Positions 32,557-62,397 of a stretch of 64,000 nucleotides of DNA are shown here, in pieces. The translations under genes and the position numbers were made by a program. The notes under the pieces were generated by a model. That model made no database searches. It had not been told where the DNA came from and saw only the letters and a program-made list of their open reading frames with translations. Position 1 is the first letter of the stretch. Each line of letters opens with the position of its first letter. Source of the stretch: Eleginops maclovinus (taxonomy: Eukaryota > Chordata > Actinopteri > Perciformes > Eleginopidae); NCBI RefSeq assembly GCF_036324505.1, contig NC_086354.1, positions 7,782,795-7,846,794 of the forward strand, read 5' to 3'.

Positions 32557-35500
32557 GCCACACAAATATTGGTATCCTGCACACTTATTAATCTTCTTTC
32601 GCCTAATAGCACTTAGGTATCCAGTCTAATACAGAGGGATAACTCAAGTTGAGTTACCCCTCTGTCATGATATTGAAAAACGCTGCTGATATAAATTATG
32701 TAGTCATGATGCTGCAATTGCAGACTGTAACAGGTTTCATCCGTCTGTAAGGTGTGAGCAGTTCCGGCAAGAAATATTTTCCATTCTCACATTGTTTTAT
32801 TATATGACTTTTGGAAGCCTGGAATTGCAGATTGATTGTTTACTGTTAATCATCTCAGATTAACCCTGTGGGAAACATGCAAAGGTCCACATCAGCTGGG
32901 TAGAAACAACACAGAAGCAGCTAATCCTCTGACTGTAACTTAAGTGAAAGTTGCCTGCGTTGACTAAAATAATGAATGCCCATCATAAAGCAAAGCGTCA
33001 CAGACTTCCTTTTTCTTGGTCCCTCTCTGTGTACTGAACATCTGAATATGTTCTCTTGGCAAACAATGTTTTACTGTAAACACACACCTCTTTTGCATGC
33101 TGGGTCAACTGTGAAAACATTTGCAGAATTTTAAAAAGTATCTGCTCTCCAGGAAATACTGGACATTTGAATACATAATTGATGGTCTACAATAGCAGTG
33201 ACTCTTCAGCTGGGTCTCTGACACCACAACTTTGTAGTTTAATTCAACACCCTTGATTTTTCCAAAAGACATTCGACTTAAGGATGCTTTCTTGTCCTAT
33301 AGTTATTTAACGCTCATCTTATTCAGCCGTTGCTTCATTCCTCATCAAAACATGTCCTTGGCTGCTTATTGAAAGTAAAGCAGCATTCAGTTCAAAACAA
33401 TGACGCCAGTTTCCTTACTGTCAGAACCCTTTGACTCAAGCATGTGTAACCTTGGTGCAAAGTCTCCAAACCCACATGAAACAAAGCCCAAACAAAACAA
33501 ATCCTTGTTTTTGCTCTAAAATAATCTCATATTCATTTATTAAGTAGATAACTCCCTTCCTATCAATTTATTTATCAGCTATTAGTGACAATTTCTCAGC
33601 ACTATTTTGTTACTGTGAGATAAAGGGATTCTAGGGCCTTGAAAATGTAAGGTTTTTTGCGCAGTAACACAAGTAGAGATGTTCACATGTGACCTCTGTA
33701 GGCTGTTTTGTAAAGTTAAATGATCAAGAACAAGTATTTACAGACATGCTGGCTGCCCTATGTGGCTGCACTATAGGCCTTTATTTGCTGAAAGAAATTG
33801 TGAAGGCCACACAAATACATATTTCAGTGCAAGTTAAATTATTGGAAATGTTGTCGTAGAGTTTTTCTTGTAATTGTATTACAGGTGGTCCATCCTTTTG
33901 CGATATCATTACTTTCCTGCATTAGCCTACATAATCTGCTAACTAGCCTAAAGTTAAATGCTAAATTGTGAGCCTAAATGGCTTCTGCAGGCCAAAAGCA
34001 TCATTAATATTGCCGCTGGCTAGCAGCAGCATTCTCACAACTAAAGTGCTTGAAAGTAGGAATAAATAATTCCTACATTCATTTTACAATTAATGCTTCA
34101 ATTTCTGTGAATGAGACCCTTTCAGTCTAGCACAGGGACAGAAAGATGCTAATGATCTGAAAGTGCAAACAATTCCATAGTTTCAGGCAGAGAAATTGTA
34201 AACATATATATTCTATTTGAAAGCAAAGATCATCTTTATGACAGAGGGTTTCTTAAAAATGTGTTTTTAATTTTAAAATATCACTGCCAACGGAAAAAGT
34301 GGTATGAGGTTTGAAAACTGAGATCAAGGTTTTTAATGTCTAAAGAGAGTAAGAGTGATTGCTTTTGTTCCAAAACTCAGTTGCACATTAATCAATTTCA
34401 GATATTGCTTTCAAATGACTCCATTCTTGAGTTTTAAGTGTACACTATCACAGACAATCTTCACAATGTATCATATTTATATCAGGAAATGTTCAAATTA
34501 GATTGCTCAGAAAGCAACAAACATGTTTATTGATAAACTAAAGAAACTAGTGATGAAAAGGAATTTTATCACTTGAAATTCCACAGTGTTGATCCTAGAG
34601 AACTCAAAAGCTCAAACGTTTAACCCATGAGAAGGTTATTCTGACATCCATCAAAGTTTCATAAGCCTCGGTGAGTCATGTGCCAGTAGTAAAACCTAAG
34701 GTAATGCACATATTGCCACGCCGTTTACATTCCTCGTGGTTGTAGGTGAATGAATCAATCTCTTCAAACAGAGCACAGTGATGATGCCAGAGCAACCATC
34801 TGACCACATACAAAACAACCTGCATGGGCTCCCCTATGCAGAACTTCCATATGTAGCATACATACATACTGCTCCTCTTCCCACACTGTTTATTGTGAAT
34901 TATTAGCTTTACAACTCTCTATTCTCCACAGCTTGATGCCACTCATTTACATGCATGTATGCAGCATGCATCATTCTCTGAGCATTATCTTATCTGAGAG
35001 CAGTATGTCAGCTAATAGCGGTTCCATATCTGACAGCCAACTGGGAGAAAAGTAATTTTTATTGCATGTAACTACACAGTGTGTGAATGTCTGCTCTACA
35101 TGGCCTTCTATATGGTCTGAGCCAATAATAAAAAAGATGTCTATATTGTTCATCTGCATATTTTGAGTAGTTGATGACAAGATCTATAGATGTGTTCATG
35201 TTTTCTGTTGCCCACTAGGGATGCACCCAAATCGGAATAACTCAGGTAAGCATAAATGATGCTAGAAAAATAGATATTTCTCATACAAAGTTGCTCTTTC
35301 TTGTTTGGGAATGGTCAGACAGTTTGTAAAAGCTAGTAGTAAATCTTAAAAATCAGCTTTGTTATTTGTCACACGATAAGTGGGAAAGGCCATAAGAAAA
35401 AAAAACAGAAAAATAAGACATTTTAATTCCTTTTCTTGAATTTTCTATCAATTATTGGTTGCTTTTACTTCTGTTTTTGTCTCTTAAGAAAAAAGACCTA

Positions 35501-35990
35501 AAAGAAAATTGCTGGTTTAATATTTACGAGTTGTGGGTTATGAGATTATCATGTATATTTGTCAATTTCATTTGAGGCATTCAAATATTTATGTGTATCC
35601 AAATGGTAAAATAATCATCAAAATGCTAAATGTTTTAAAACACAAGTACGTCAGATTGTACTCACTGCACTTTTGTAAATGTACTGCTGTAAAGTAACTA
35701 AATAAACACTAAACACTGATATTTTTTCTATAGAAGAAACTCAGGCTACATGAATAATCTGTTTACAGGGTTATGCATAAAAAAACACCAGTGCAGCCAT
35801 ATTTTAAACTATATATTAGTGTCATGCTCACATGGTTTGGTGATCACCACACCTAATACAAATAGGCTATATGAAACAAAGGGTCAGGCTATTCTTTATT
35901 TGAATTTACGGGGTATTTGCAGCTTCGTGTTTACTGCTTTGCTGACGTTTATTGATGATCTGTCATTGGTTACTTGTTGGTTGTTGAAGG
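32557..35990. other. Intergenic, AT-rich
   Basis: No exon, RNA gene or named repeat family recognised over about 3.4 kb. The small open frames have no family features. Confidence 0.5.
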
Positions 35991-36165
35991 TGAAGCTCGA
36001 GAGGGAGGAGGAGGAGGGTGCAGGAGCGGAGTGCTCTCCACTCAGAGCAGCGAGTCCGACAGGAGACACTCGCAACCTGCGGCGGATTATCACCACTTCA
36101 ACCAATCTTATACTTTTTACTATCAACAATCTTTCATTTGTAACGCTTCAACTTCTCTAAAGGAT

Positions 36166-52391
<16,226 letters not shown>

Positions 52392-54440
52392 AACCTCTCT
52401 GTGTTTCTATCATTGGGTACTGAATTATACACATATGCACTGTTGCCAAGCATTACATATTGGTTGCTGGAGGTTAATACAACATATTTTGCCGAGGCTA
52501 ATATTTGTTCATCGTAACTCTATCGATTACCAGTTTTTTGCAAGGGGGAAAAGGCATCTGAACTAATTTCCTCAAAGTAACATTTGTGTGGCTGTTATAT
52601 AGCTTTGATCAGGAATGAACTTTCATGGTTCTGGTAGTTGACCTCTTTGACCCTCATGTATCTTATATTAACATGTGGGCTAGTGTCTTGCTGACAGATT
52701 TCTTTTTAATACAAGTTTAGCTTTGAGATCACTTGATAAGGCAACCCAAACTGGCTCCTAATAAGTTGGAAATCAATTCTCAGAATACGTCTTTAATAAG
52801 GAACACAATGCCAAATACTGCAGGGCGAAAGATCATCTTGGCCACTATGTGATTTAAAGGGAAATGAAATGGAGGTCTTGGCCGGTGTTTTCCATCTGAT
52901 GTTAAGCAATAGTTGGACAGAGGCAGAGATGAGCTGCGTCCTATAAGAAACAAGATGTTTATTAAAAGGGTGTGTTACACAAGAGGGCTTCAAGCACTTA
53001 CCCTAATGGCCCATGTTGCTCAGGAAATCCGTGGTAACAACTTGGATGAGTAGTAACAGTAGTCACATAGGAGGTATCTATAGCTAAACAATGTACGGGA
53101 TGTTTCTATCCCGTCTATGACAGTTTTATACAGGGAATACACTTTGCAGAATTACTGCCGGATAACATTCCAGAGGAGACAGTAAAGCTCCCGCTTGTGA
53201 AATTTATCTCAGATTACAAAGGCTTTTAGTTTTGTCTGAGTGCAGTCGCTCAGCAGATGTTCATTTTTATTTATACTGTTGCTGCGACTAATGGACCAGA
53301 TGTATTCCATTATTAGTCCACAATGCACAACATTTTGAATAAATACGTGGCAACACTAACGTCCATTAACTGGATTGCATGGATAATTAATTTTATTGCA
53401 TTGAGTGTAAACTCTGTATTCTATGCTAGATTCAGAGATTAAGTATATTGTTATCCTTATTGTATCTTGCTGTCTTTTAGCCACGCTAGCACCATGGCTG
53501 TCAGTCAGTGATTTTGCTCCAGACGGAAATATTCTGACAACTATCGGGTGGATTGGTAGACATATACAGAGATGCATTATCCCCAGAGGATGAACCTTAA
53601 TAACTTTATGATCTTACGACTTTAAACTAGCACCACCAGCAGGTCTGAGTTTCTACTTATCTAGTGAAATATGTTATGTTCCAAAGCTGGTTGAAATGTG
53701 ATAACTATTGTTATGCCTTTCATTTGCCATTGTCATCTACTGTATACTTTGATTTATGAACGTTTATTTAAAACTGCAAAACTAAGGACATTCTCATTTA
53801 CCCAATGCTAACATGCTAACCTAAGATTCCAAACGTGGCTACCTAAACCCTCTAAACATCAGCATGTTATTATGCTGGCACTAACGTAATATTTAACCCC
53901 TAAATGACCAAGTGTACATCAATATTTACCCCTAATCTGGAATTCTCTGAGAAGGCCTTTGTTTGTCTTGCACGCATCTGATAAATTACATATAAAAAAT
54001 ACCATATCGGATAGGTACGTACTTTTTCAGACATTAATATGTAAAGGCAGTCAAAGTGTCACATTTCATGTACAAGTCATTTTGGAGTTTGATGTTTAAT
54101 TTAGTCCCTCTTCTTGTTGTACCAGTATGTGTAAAGCTGGAACTAACTGAACTTACCTCAGACTTATTGTCCTAAATAAATATCGTATACAGTGTAAATA
54201 CAGATAAAGAGTTGGTTTATAATGTGTGTTGTGGTGATGATTTACAGTGCTAAGGTGTCAACTGGAAAACTGTGGTTTACATTAAACGTTCCTTGCTCAT
54301 TCTATCTACATAATATATCCGTTACGTTTATTTTATCTGTTGTTTATCTGTAAATACGGTGTACTGTAAATGATCCTGAATCAGATGTAAAGATGTTATT
54401 GAACAAAATATCAAATTATGTTGAATAAAACCATTTGCAC
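52392..54440 (+). other. vipr1: vipr1 3' UTR
   Basis: Non-coding stretch between the TGA at 52389-52391 and the polyadenylation signal AATAAA at 54424-54429. No other gene is recognised. The length is inferred from the only well-placed signal noticed; earlier cleavage is possible. Confidence 0.55.
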
Positions 54441-54472
54441 TGTGGACAGGCCTTAAAGCAAAACAGTCAATC

Positions 54473-54478
54473 TTTATT
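54473..54478 (-). terminator. klhl40: klhl40 polyadenylation signal
   Basis: TTTATT on plus reads AATAAA on minus, about 335 nt after the klhl40 stop. It faces the vipr1 signal at 54424-54429 only 43 bp away. Confidence 0.6.
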
Positions 54479-54812
54479 TCTGCTTAAAATAAAGCAAACA
54501 GGTATTAAAGACACTAGATGAAATAAAATAACAAATAAAACAGATGTACAAATCAACATGTTAGCTTTTTATAAAATACATTTCTAAACCATGTTCACCT
54601 CTGCCTAGCATTAACATGTATCTGTTTCCCCCTGCTGTAAAAACCAGGGGGAAACTCATAACACTTTTTCACCTTTAGAGACCAAATGTGATTGTAACTG
54701 TGAAACTTTCTGTACCCTAAACCAATTTTGGGACAATGTCCATAATGAGTACACTCATTTACTTCATTGATAATGTATCACTATTAACCTCGTTGCACCA
54801 GCAATAGTTCAG

Positions 54813-57800
54813 TTATAACTTGGTGAGGCGCAGAGTGTTGAGACGCACTGGGAGAATAGTGGCTCCCTCTGCGTAGCTGATCTCTCGCAAAATCCCATTC
54901 CAGCACGTGTCTGGCTCATCATATCTGTAAGAAAAATAAATAAGTCAGTGTTTGTCTGCTAATAGCATCATTGGATAGCATACAACAATAACAAATGCTG
55001 TTTCAAGTCCTTTTAGTTACACATGCTAAAATAAATCGATGTATTGTCCACTACGAAATTAATCAAAAATGATTCATCCTTTTGAGTAATTTTCTTCTTG
55101 AACAATCGATATTCCATTACTCCAGCTTCTTAAATGTGAATATTTTTTGGTTTCTTTAATCCTCTATTTATGTAAACTGAATATATTTAGGATGACAAAC
55201 TATTCTAAGATATGATACAACAAACATTGTTGAGTGGAAAGAAAGGAAAAGTGCAACTTTTTGTACTGTAATTTACTTAATGAATGGATCCAAGTAAAAT
55301 GTTGAGGTAGGCCTACTTGTACTTTACGTTAGTATTCCTTTTTATGTTACAATTCAGAGGTAAATTGTGTACTTTTACTCCACTACATTTAAAAAAAATC
55401 TTTAGTGACTTTAGATTTGGATTAATGATGTGAAATATAATCCTATTTCCCCGATACTTTGCCTTTTCTGAGGCACCAAAGGCGCCCTTTGTTCCCATTA
55501 GATTTAAAGATTTAAAAAAGAGCACATCATTTTAGATTTTGATGTATGAAATAATTGTTGTTTTTGTCTGATTTGTTAACGATTAGAACAACTATATAAT
55601 ACTATTAGACTTATCATTTGACCTTTATTTATCCTTTTGGCAAAGTCTATAGTATGATCTTCCTATCATAATTGGAGTTTGTCAACAGATTGTTCTTTGT
55701 GGTGTTGTCATTTCAAACATTGTAGGGTATCATGTCCTGTCAACTGAAGGATGAACTGTCTGTTATTGTGGTCACATTATATTCCCTCATGTGCCCCCTC
55801 ACCTCCAGACATCAGTCATCTCTGTTGGGACAGGCTCGTCACTGGTTTCACTGGGCATCATGGCAAAGCCCCCCACAGCGTACAGGCAACCCCCAGTCGA
55901 GATCAGATTGAGAGAGCTGCGCTCCTGTGGGAAGTCTGTAAACTCAGACCACCTGGAGCACAACAAAACAACAACAACACAAGTGATGATGGTGTTAGAT
56001 GAGCTGCTATATATTACCGTATGATACACACAGCAGTGCAATCAGTGCTATTTTTATGATCTAATGATCTACCATACACACTTGATGAGTCATTACATTA
56101 CAGTGGACAGAGGCTTCACCTCCTAAAAATGAGATTTGTCATATAGTTTTGTATGGCTCATACAAAACCATAGTTGTCTTACTTGTTGGCGGCAATGTCG
56201 TAGACCTCCACAGAGCTGGTGAGGCCTGCGTCCGTGACCCCTGTCACCACGTAGATCTGTTCTTTGTGTACGGTTATGCCAAACAGGGAGCGGGCCGTCT
56301 GCAGAGGAGCCAGGTCCTTCCACTCAAACTTTGTGGGGTTGTAGACACAGACCCTTTTCATGCATTTCCTACATGAATCATTGAAAACAGTGTATTAAAG
56401 GGGCTCTCCAACAGTTTATCTTATAGATGAAGTTCAGTTTACTCATTGCACAGTACCACTAAGTCTGTAAACAGTTGTAAAGAGTTTTTTTCTGTGGAAG
56501 AAAACAACCCTGATGATCTGATAAACTAAGGGAATGAACTTTAAAAAAGAGAAGGGGGCGTTTAAAGGCAGGGGGGCTCCAGCGAAATATGCTGTCTAGT
56601 TGCATTATTAATGTAGGATACAGCGTTTTTGTAGCTTACTAGATGTAACAAATGTCATGATCTCTCAGGTTCTCTCAGCTCGATCTTGATTCTTTTTTTC
56701 TTTCTTTAATGAGTTTGCCCACAACTTCACAAAAGTACATCACAGAAATACCCCTTTAAAAACCTCTAGATTATTAAACTCTGTTACAAATTGATTATTG
56801 AGCTATACACAACAAATACACTATAAATTATAATACCTTAAGATTTTGGTTTTTAAAATGATGGCACTGACACAATCTAGCCTTCTTATTGATAACATGG
56901 GAACACAATGTGTATACAAAACAATCTTGAAGTGTAATCAAATGATCTATATTAAACAGGTAATAGAGGACCACATACTTGCTTTCAGATTTTCCTCCAA
57001 TGACGTAGACCAGACCGTTGTGTGATATGGTTCCATGGCCGTACACTTGATAAGGAAGAGGGTCAGACTCTCCCCATTTGAATGACCTGTGCAAAAAAAG
57101 AGGATGAATCATCATGAAGTAATGCTTATTATTACAGCGTATCTACAGACTCATGCAGCAATAATAGTGATAAGAGATGATGGTGTGGGAGATCTTCAGG
57201 AATTCAATAATTCAATTTGGTACACGATCATGTACCATATTTCATACATTTGTATTTTTCATAAAAATTCAATGGTGAAGTTAAAGGCTGAGAAATTTCT
57301 ACAGCTTTTGAGACAAAATCAGACAAAAAATGCATCGTAACAAAGTAACATTACATGATAGCAATACATGCTTTACACAGGACAATGATGCAGCATTTTA
57401 TATCTATAGAAATAATGCTTTTATTGTGACAATGAGAGTGATGGTGTGACACTTTCTGACTATTTAAAAGGAGGCTTGATTTCTGATTAATAGGAATCAT
57501 TTCCTGAAAAGTCTTCCCTTGAAAAATACTGGTGTTTTCATTTAGATAATGGATTTAAAGAAGATCCATCTCCACACTTACTGTCTGTCATAGATGATGA
57601 CTGAGTCGAGGGCATGCTCTCCATTCTTCAGCTCCTTTCCTCCAACAACAAAGATGGAGTTTTCAGCTTCAGTGAGGCCGAACAGACAGCGAGGGTTAGG
57701 TTGTGAAGGCATCCCTAACCATTCTGAACTCACTGGGTCAAACTGGGGATTAAAACAATGATAAGTGAGGATTGAGGCACAAGGAAGTGAAATTTGAACT

Positions 57801-58951
57801 TGTTTTTCAGGTTACAAAACACACTCTACCTGCAGGAAGTAAGAGCTGAATGGTTCATCTTTGTCCTCCTCGTTGTAGATAAGTCCTCCGACAACAAACA
57901 CCTGGTTCTCCTTGGTCACCAGGCTGCAGTGGTTCTTGGGAATCTTTGTTGACTCTGAGGCCACAAAGCATTCATTTCCTACTGGGTCATAGGCCACAGT
58001 CCCTGTGTCACTGATCATAAGTATCAGTTCCAGCTCAAACATCCCAAAGCGAGGGTTGTTGTTGAGTATACCCGGCAAGTACCCTTCAACCTCATCGTCC
58101 TCCTCCTCGCTTTCTTCTCCTCCCTTTGCCTCGTCACTTTCAAGCTTCTTGGGTTTTGGCAGACGCCCTTTGTAAGCATCCTTGACCAGATCCAGCTCCT
58201 TCTTGATTTCCTGGCTGAACCGCAGGTACTGGTGACGCTCTACTTTCTCTTTGAAGTAATCCGGAGTTATGAGCCTGAAACGGATGCAGTGCAAAAGCTC
58301 TGGAAGGTCCTTAATGCGATTTGTCTCATCATGTTTGACCCAGTCCATTAGAGATTCAAACACCAGCTCCTCCCGCTCAATGTTGAGGGCGTCTGAGGTG
58401 ATGATGATGGCCAGCTCGCTTGGGCCCAACTGATGGAAGTCCTGGTCTCTGACAACCACCTGGTAGCGTTCGCAGATGAAGTCTCTAGCATTCAGAGTAA
58501 GCCTGGGACAATCCAGCAGCAGTCCCAGCCTGAAGATAGCCAAGCAGTTTCCCAGAACCAGCTTCTCTTGGAGGTAGGACACACATACAGAGAAGATAGA
58601 GGGTATCTGGTACATGTTAGCAACCATGAAGATATCCTGGACGTTTTGTTCTGTCAGATTAATGTCAGAGGTGTATAAGTAGCGCAGGATCATCTTAATG
58701 ACACTTGGCTCCACATCTTTGAGGACAATCTCGCGCTTCTTGCTCTCCTCCAGTTCGGACAGGAACATGGCCTTGAAGAAAGGGCTGCTTGCGGCCAAAA
58801 CCAAGCGGTGGCAGGGGAACTCCTCTTCTTGAATTTTGAGGACGCAGTCCACAAACTTTTCATTCTCCAAGAGGTCACACAATCCGTCCTGAAGCAGAGA
58901 CTGTTGGTACATCCGAGGCTGCTCCACCGGGTCTATAGTCAGGGCAGCCAT
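54813..58951 (-). CDS. klhl40: Kelch-like protein 40 (BTB-BACK-Kelch, muscle)
   Basis: KLHL40 is a striated-muscle CUL3-associated kelch protein that stabilises nebulin and leiomodin-3 in thin filaments; human loss causes severe nemaline myopathy (NEM8). Six exons on the minus strand: 57830-58951, 57582-57742, 56979-57086, 56183-56368, 55803-55952, 54813-54924, giving 612 residues (human 621) with consistent phases. Residues about 20-130 form the BTB domain ([36 protein letters not shown]), about 135-245 BACK ([19 protein letters not shown]), then an acidic linker ([20 protein letters not shown]), then kelch repeats ([79 protein letters not shown]), ending [14 protein letters not shown]. It matches KLHL40 rather than KLHL41 in the linker and the [12 protein letters not shown] segment. 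Start is the first ATG after an upstream TATA-like box; hhatl follows in the same orientation. Confidence 0.95.
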
Positions 58952-59127
58952 TTTGTTCTGTCGACCTAATGCTGGTTGGGTTTCGTGGGCTCCCTACTCG
59001 CTCCCCACAACAGAGCAGGACTGTCAGCGTGCACAGGGCGGCTCGGATCACTGGGGATAGACTCAGTGGGTTGGTTGGCTGATGGCTGCAGCTGCCTGTG
59101 GCTGTCAGTCACTGTGTAAGTCAGGGG

Positions 59128-59135
59128 TATTTATA
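59128..59135 (-). promoter_or_regulatory. klhl40: Putative TATA box of klhl40
   Basis: TATAAATA on the minus strand, 177-184 bp upstream of the klhl40 start codon, in a position that would give a 5' UTR of about 150 nt. A TATA-type promoter fits a tissue-restricted muscle gene. Based on sequence only. Confidence 0.5.
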
Positions 59136-59140
59136 GACAG

Positions 59141-60299
59141 GACCCTCACAAAGCTGAGGAATCCATTTTGGTGGACCTATCCACTTTTGCACCACACAGA
59201 CCCCCACAAACAGCTGAATGACTAAGCACGGGGGTGAGAGTGTGTTAAATCCAGCAGAACAACTTGGCAGGTAGTCTCACTGACTCTTAGATATTTCCAC
59301 ACAGTTCCAAATAATTTTAGTTTTTTTTAGTGAAATCGAATGACTTAAATAGTGGAAGTTAATACTGATGGCTAGACTGACACTGAGCATCATTAATCAT
59401 ACCGCATGAACATAAGTAGAGCTACAGGAAAGTATGCAGAGGTAGGTATGTTACCAGACTCCAGAAATGAACCATTTAGAACAGAAACACACAAAGGATT
59501 AAAACTTAAATGTATTGTTTATTCACTGTTAATCTTCATCATGACAATCCTCATAAACCTTGTGACACAAGCTAGTGACACCATACAGTGTTTCCCACAT
59601 AATACAACTATAGTGTTTCTATAAATGTAACATAACAATTTTAAAATATGTTAACTACAGAAGCAACAATAAGTCCAAAATAATCACTAATTATTTTTGT
59701 TATCTATTAAAGTGATTGATCTTACAAAAATCAAAGTTTTCACCTTTTTTCTGTTCTATATATTATTTTAAAAAGCCTGCATATCTTTGGGTTTTAAATT
59801 AACAAAACAAGACATGGGGAAGATATTTAGAAGTATTGCTGAAATGTTGTACACTAAACTTATTGATTAACTAAGAAAATAATGGACAGACTAATTGATA
59901 ACAAATATAAACATTGCTTAATCATTGAACTAAACATTCACTGCGTAATTGTTGAAATATGATTAAAACAGCAGGTCCAGAAAAGATGCTTCATTATCAA
60001 ATCAGTCCTATTTTAGATAAGAGGTCTCATTATTCATAACACATCAAATCATTAAAGATTATGATGCATGCTCAAACACTTCATATGGAATACGTGTAAC
60101 CCTGTGTAATACATCCCTCCCGAAATGATAAACAACACTGACATCTACTGGCTGAAAATGAGAAGAAGAATTTGGGCATATTTTCTGTAATCTCTAATTC
60201 TGGCCTAATAATTTACTTAATAATAAATATAAGCTACTGCTAAAAGTTGACTTAGAGGACAAGACCATTGGAATAAGTTGGTCAAACATAAGAGTGGTC
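59141..60299. other. Intergenic DNA upstream of klhl40
   Basis: AT-rich; no exon or named repeat recognised. Regulatory sequence for klhl40 may lie here but none is assigned. Confidence 0.4.
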
Positions 60300-61130
60300 T
60301 CACATTTATTTATTTAGTTGATAGGGACAGTGCTCATTGATTAACAGAAAAGTTGCTGTAAATAAGTCAGAGTTAGCTGCTATGCTAATTTGTCCCCAGC
60401 CAGATCTTAAAAGGCACCCTAAGATATAAAAATACATAAACTGATAACAAATAAAACCATAATTAAAAAGACATAAACACACCCTCAAACAGACACAGAC
60501 AATGCACGCCTCTCACTACACCCTCCACATAAAAATGACAGCATACAGGAGGTTACAGTATGAATAAAGAAAGGAGGGAAAGAGAGGAATAACATTACAT
60601 GGCTTTAAGCATTTGGTATGTGGTTACAGATATGATGTTCCCTAATCCAAAATTTGAGTTTGCTTTTGAAAGTTGTAAGGCTGTTACACTCCCTTAATTC
60701 ATTGGGCAGACTATTCCAATAATTGGTGGCTCTAATTGAGAAGGCTGTGTGTCCAAACTTGCTTTGTCTGTACTGCACTACGCAGTCCCCTCTGGCGGTT
60801 GATCTGGTTACTCTATTGACACTATCTTTCTGTTTTATGAATTGGTGCAGTGGGGGTGGAGCAAGGCCATGAAGTACCTTAAAGATGAGACAGGCATCAG
60901 AGAAATGTATAAAGTTTTCAAAGTTAAACAAGTTATGCTTTTTCACTATAAACAATGGTGATAACTATTTGCCTTACGGTCCAGTGTTTTTAGTGTTTGC
61001 TTATAGAGAGATTCAATTGGTTGCAAAGTTGTTTTATTAGCTTGCGACCAGCTAGTTAAGCAGTAAGAAAAATGAGAGAAAGGTCTTATGTGTTTAAAAT
61101 TTGCTTAAATTTGACAGTATTGGCCACCTT
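60300..61130 (-). mobile_element. LINE 3' fragment (RT C-terminal end)
   Basis: A minus-strand frame (60605-60955) reads as the C-terminal end of a non-LTR retrotransposon ORF2: ACLIFKVLHGLAPPPLHQFI, STARGDCVVQYRQSKFGHTA, ATNYWNSLPNELRECNSLTT, then a stop. The 3' UTR continues leftward to about 60300, and degraded coding sequence continues to the right to about 61130. Heavily 5'-truncated; clade uncertain (not the same subfamily as the Rex1-like or L2-like copies above). Confidence 0.7.
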
Positions 61131-62397
61131 TTTTGCATGCTTTTAAATGAGAGTTGTGAGTCTAGGATGATTCCCAAATGAAGTGAAATGAACAGATATG
61201 TCACCTATAAACTCTTTGTAAAGGCCAAACGCAATTCAACACAAAGTTATATATTGCTCATGGTGACATAAGAAAAGCGCAGGTGATAGCAATAACATTA
61301 ATTAAAGTACTGCCCTGCTTATCTGTGCCAACACCCAAGAGTGAGTCAGTATGAAGGTCACAATTAGTGTTATTATTACACCTGTGCAATGCTTGCAAAC
61401 TGTAAACTGGTTTGCATGTTAGACCGGTCCTCTACAATAATGTATGGGTGACCTGAATTGAAATGTAAAAACATACCTTTTTATGGTGCACACAATATTC
61501 TATATCCTATTTATTTATATTAATACGGCGCTATGTATAGGTGCGACACTGGGGTTCAGCATAGGTGAGCTAGCTCAAAATTCCTTGGACTAGCATCAAT
61601 GTGCAAATTAAATAGGTTGTTTTTATCTTTGGTAATAATATGTTATATTTATGGTACTTTTCTGTGTATATTTAAAAAGATGTAAACACAGTGACGTTTA
61701 AAATAATAGCATACAATAACTTAGCACTTCTGGAAAAGTAGTGCTCTGTGCAGGTGGAAGTTGCTGTTAATCAAATGACGTCACCTACAATATGCACTCT
61801 TTTTTCATAGTAGGAAAAGCACAGTTGATACTAATCCAGTAATAGGCACCAGTAAACCTTGACAATGAGCCTGTCTGCACAATACCAGGATCCTAATTAT
61901 GTAATTATTTACACCTGTGCTTTTTCTACTGTGACATGAAAAAGGATTATATGGTTTAAATTACAACTGTTTCACCATCCAGAAACTGGAGAGTAAGGTG
62001 GCTGCCAATCATGTTCAAAAAGTCCTTATAAGTTAACCAAGGAGTCCAATGAAGGAATTTCAGGCAGGGGTGGAGTGTGTGGGATTTTAGCTCTTGCAGA
62101 ACATTTGCCTATATAACACACAACAGTAAAGGGAAGACCCCTTTAATCAAACATGTGCAGTCAGTGACCAGCGTCGGTCAAAGTGGGCCATCTTGTGGCC
62201 ACAGATTACATTGTCTCACCTTAAACCCATGCTGTCTTTCATGACTTATTATAGCATTACCATATATTTAGACTAAATATAATGTTTTATTCTACTATGC
62301 TTATTCGTCAAAGAGAACAATAAAAATATATTTAGTTTTGTCTCCATTCAACAACAAAACAAACTGATACTTGTGTCACTTTTGGATGAAACAACAC
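61131..62397. other. Intergenic DNA
   Basis: AT-rich sequence between the LINE fragment and the hhatl 3' end; nothing recognised. Confidence 0.4.

Noticed and set aside
35750..36160. 136-codon plus-strand frame just before vipr1
   Set aside because: Ends before the vipr1 ATG, matches nothing, and overlaps the probable vipr1 5' UTR and promoter.
59161..59172. CArG-like box (CCATTTTGG) upstream of klhl40
   Set aside because: Only five A/T bases between CC and GG instead of six, so it does not meet the SRF consensus.
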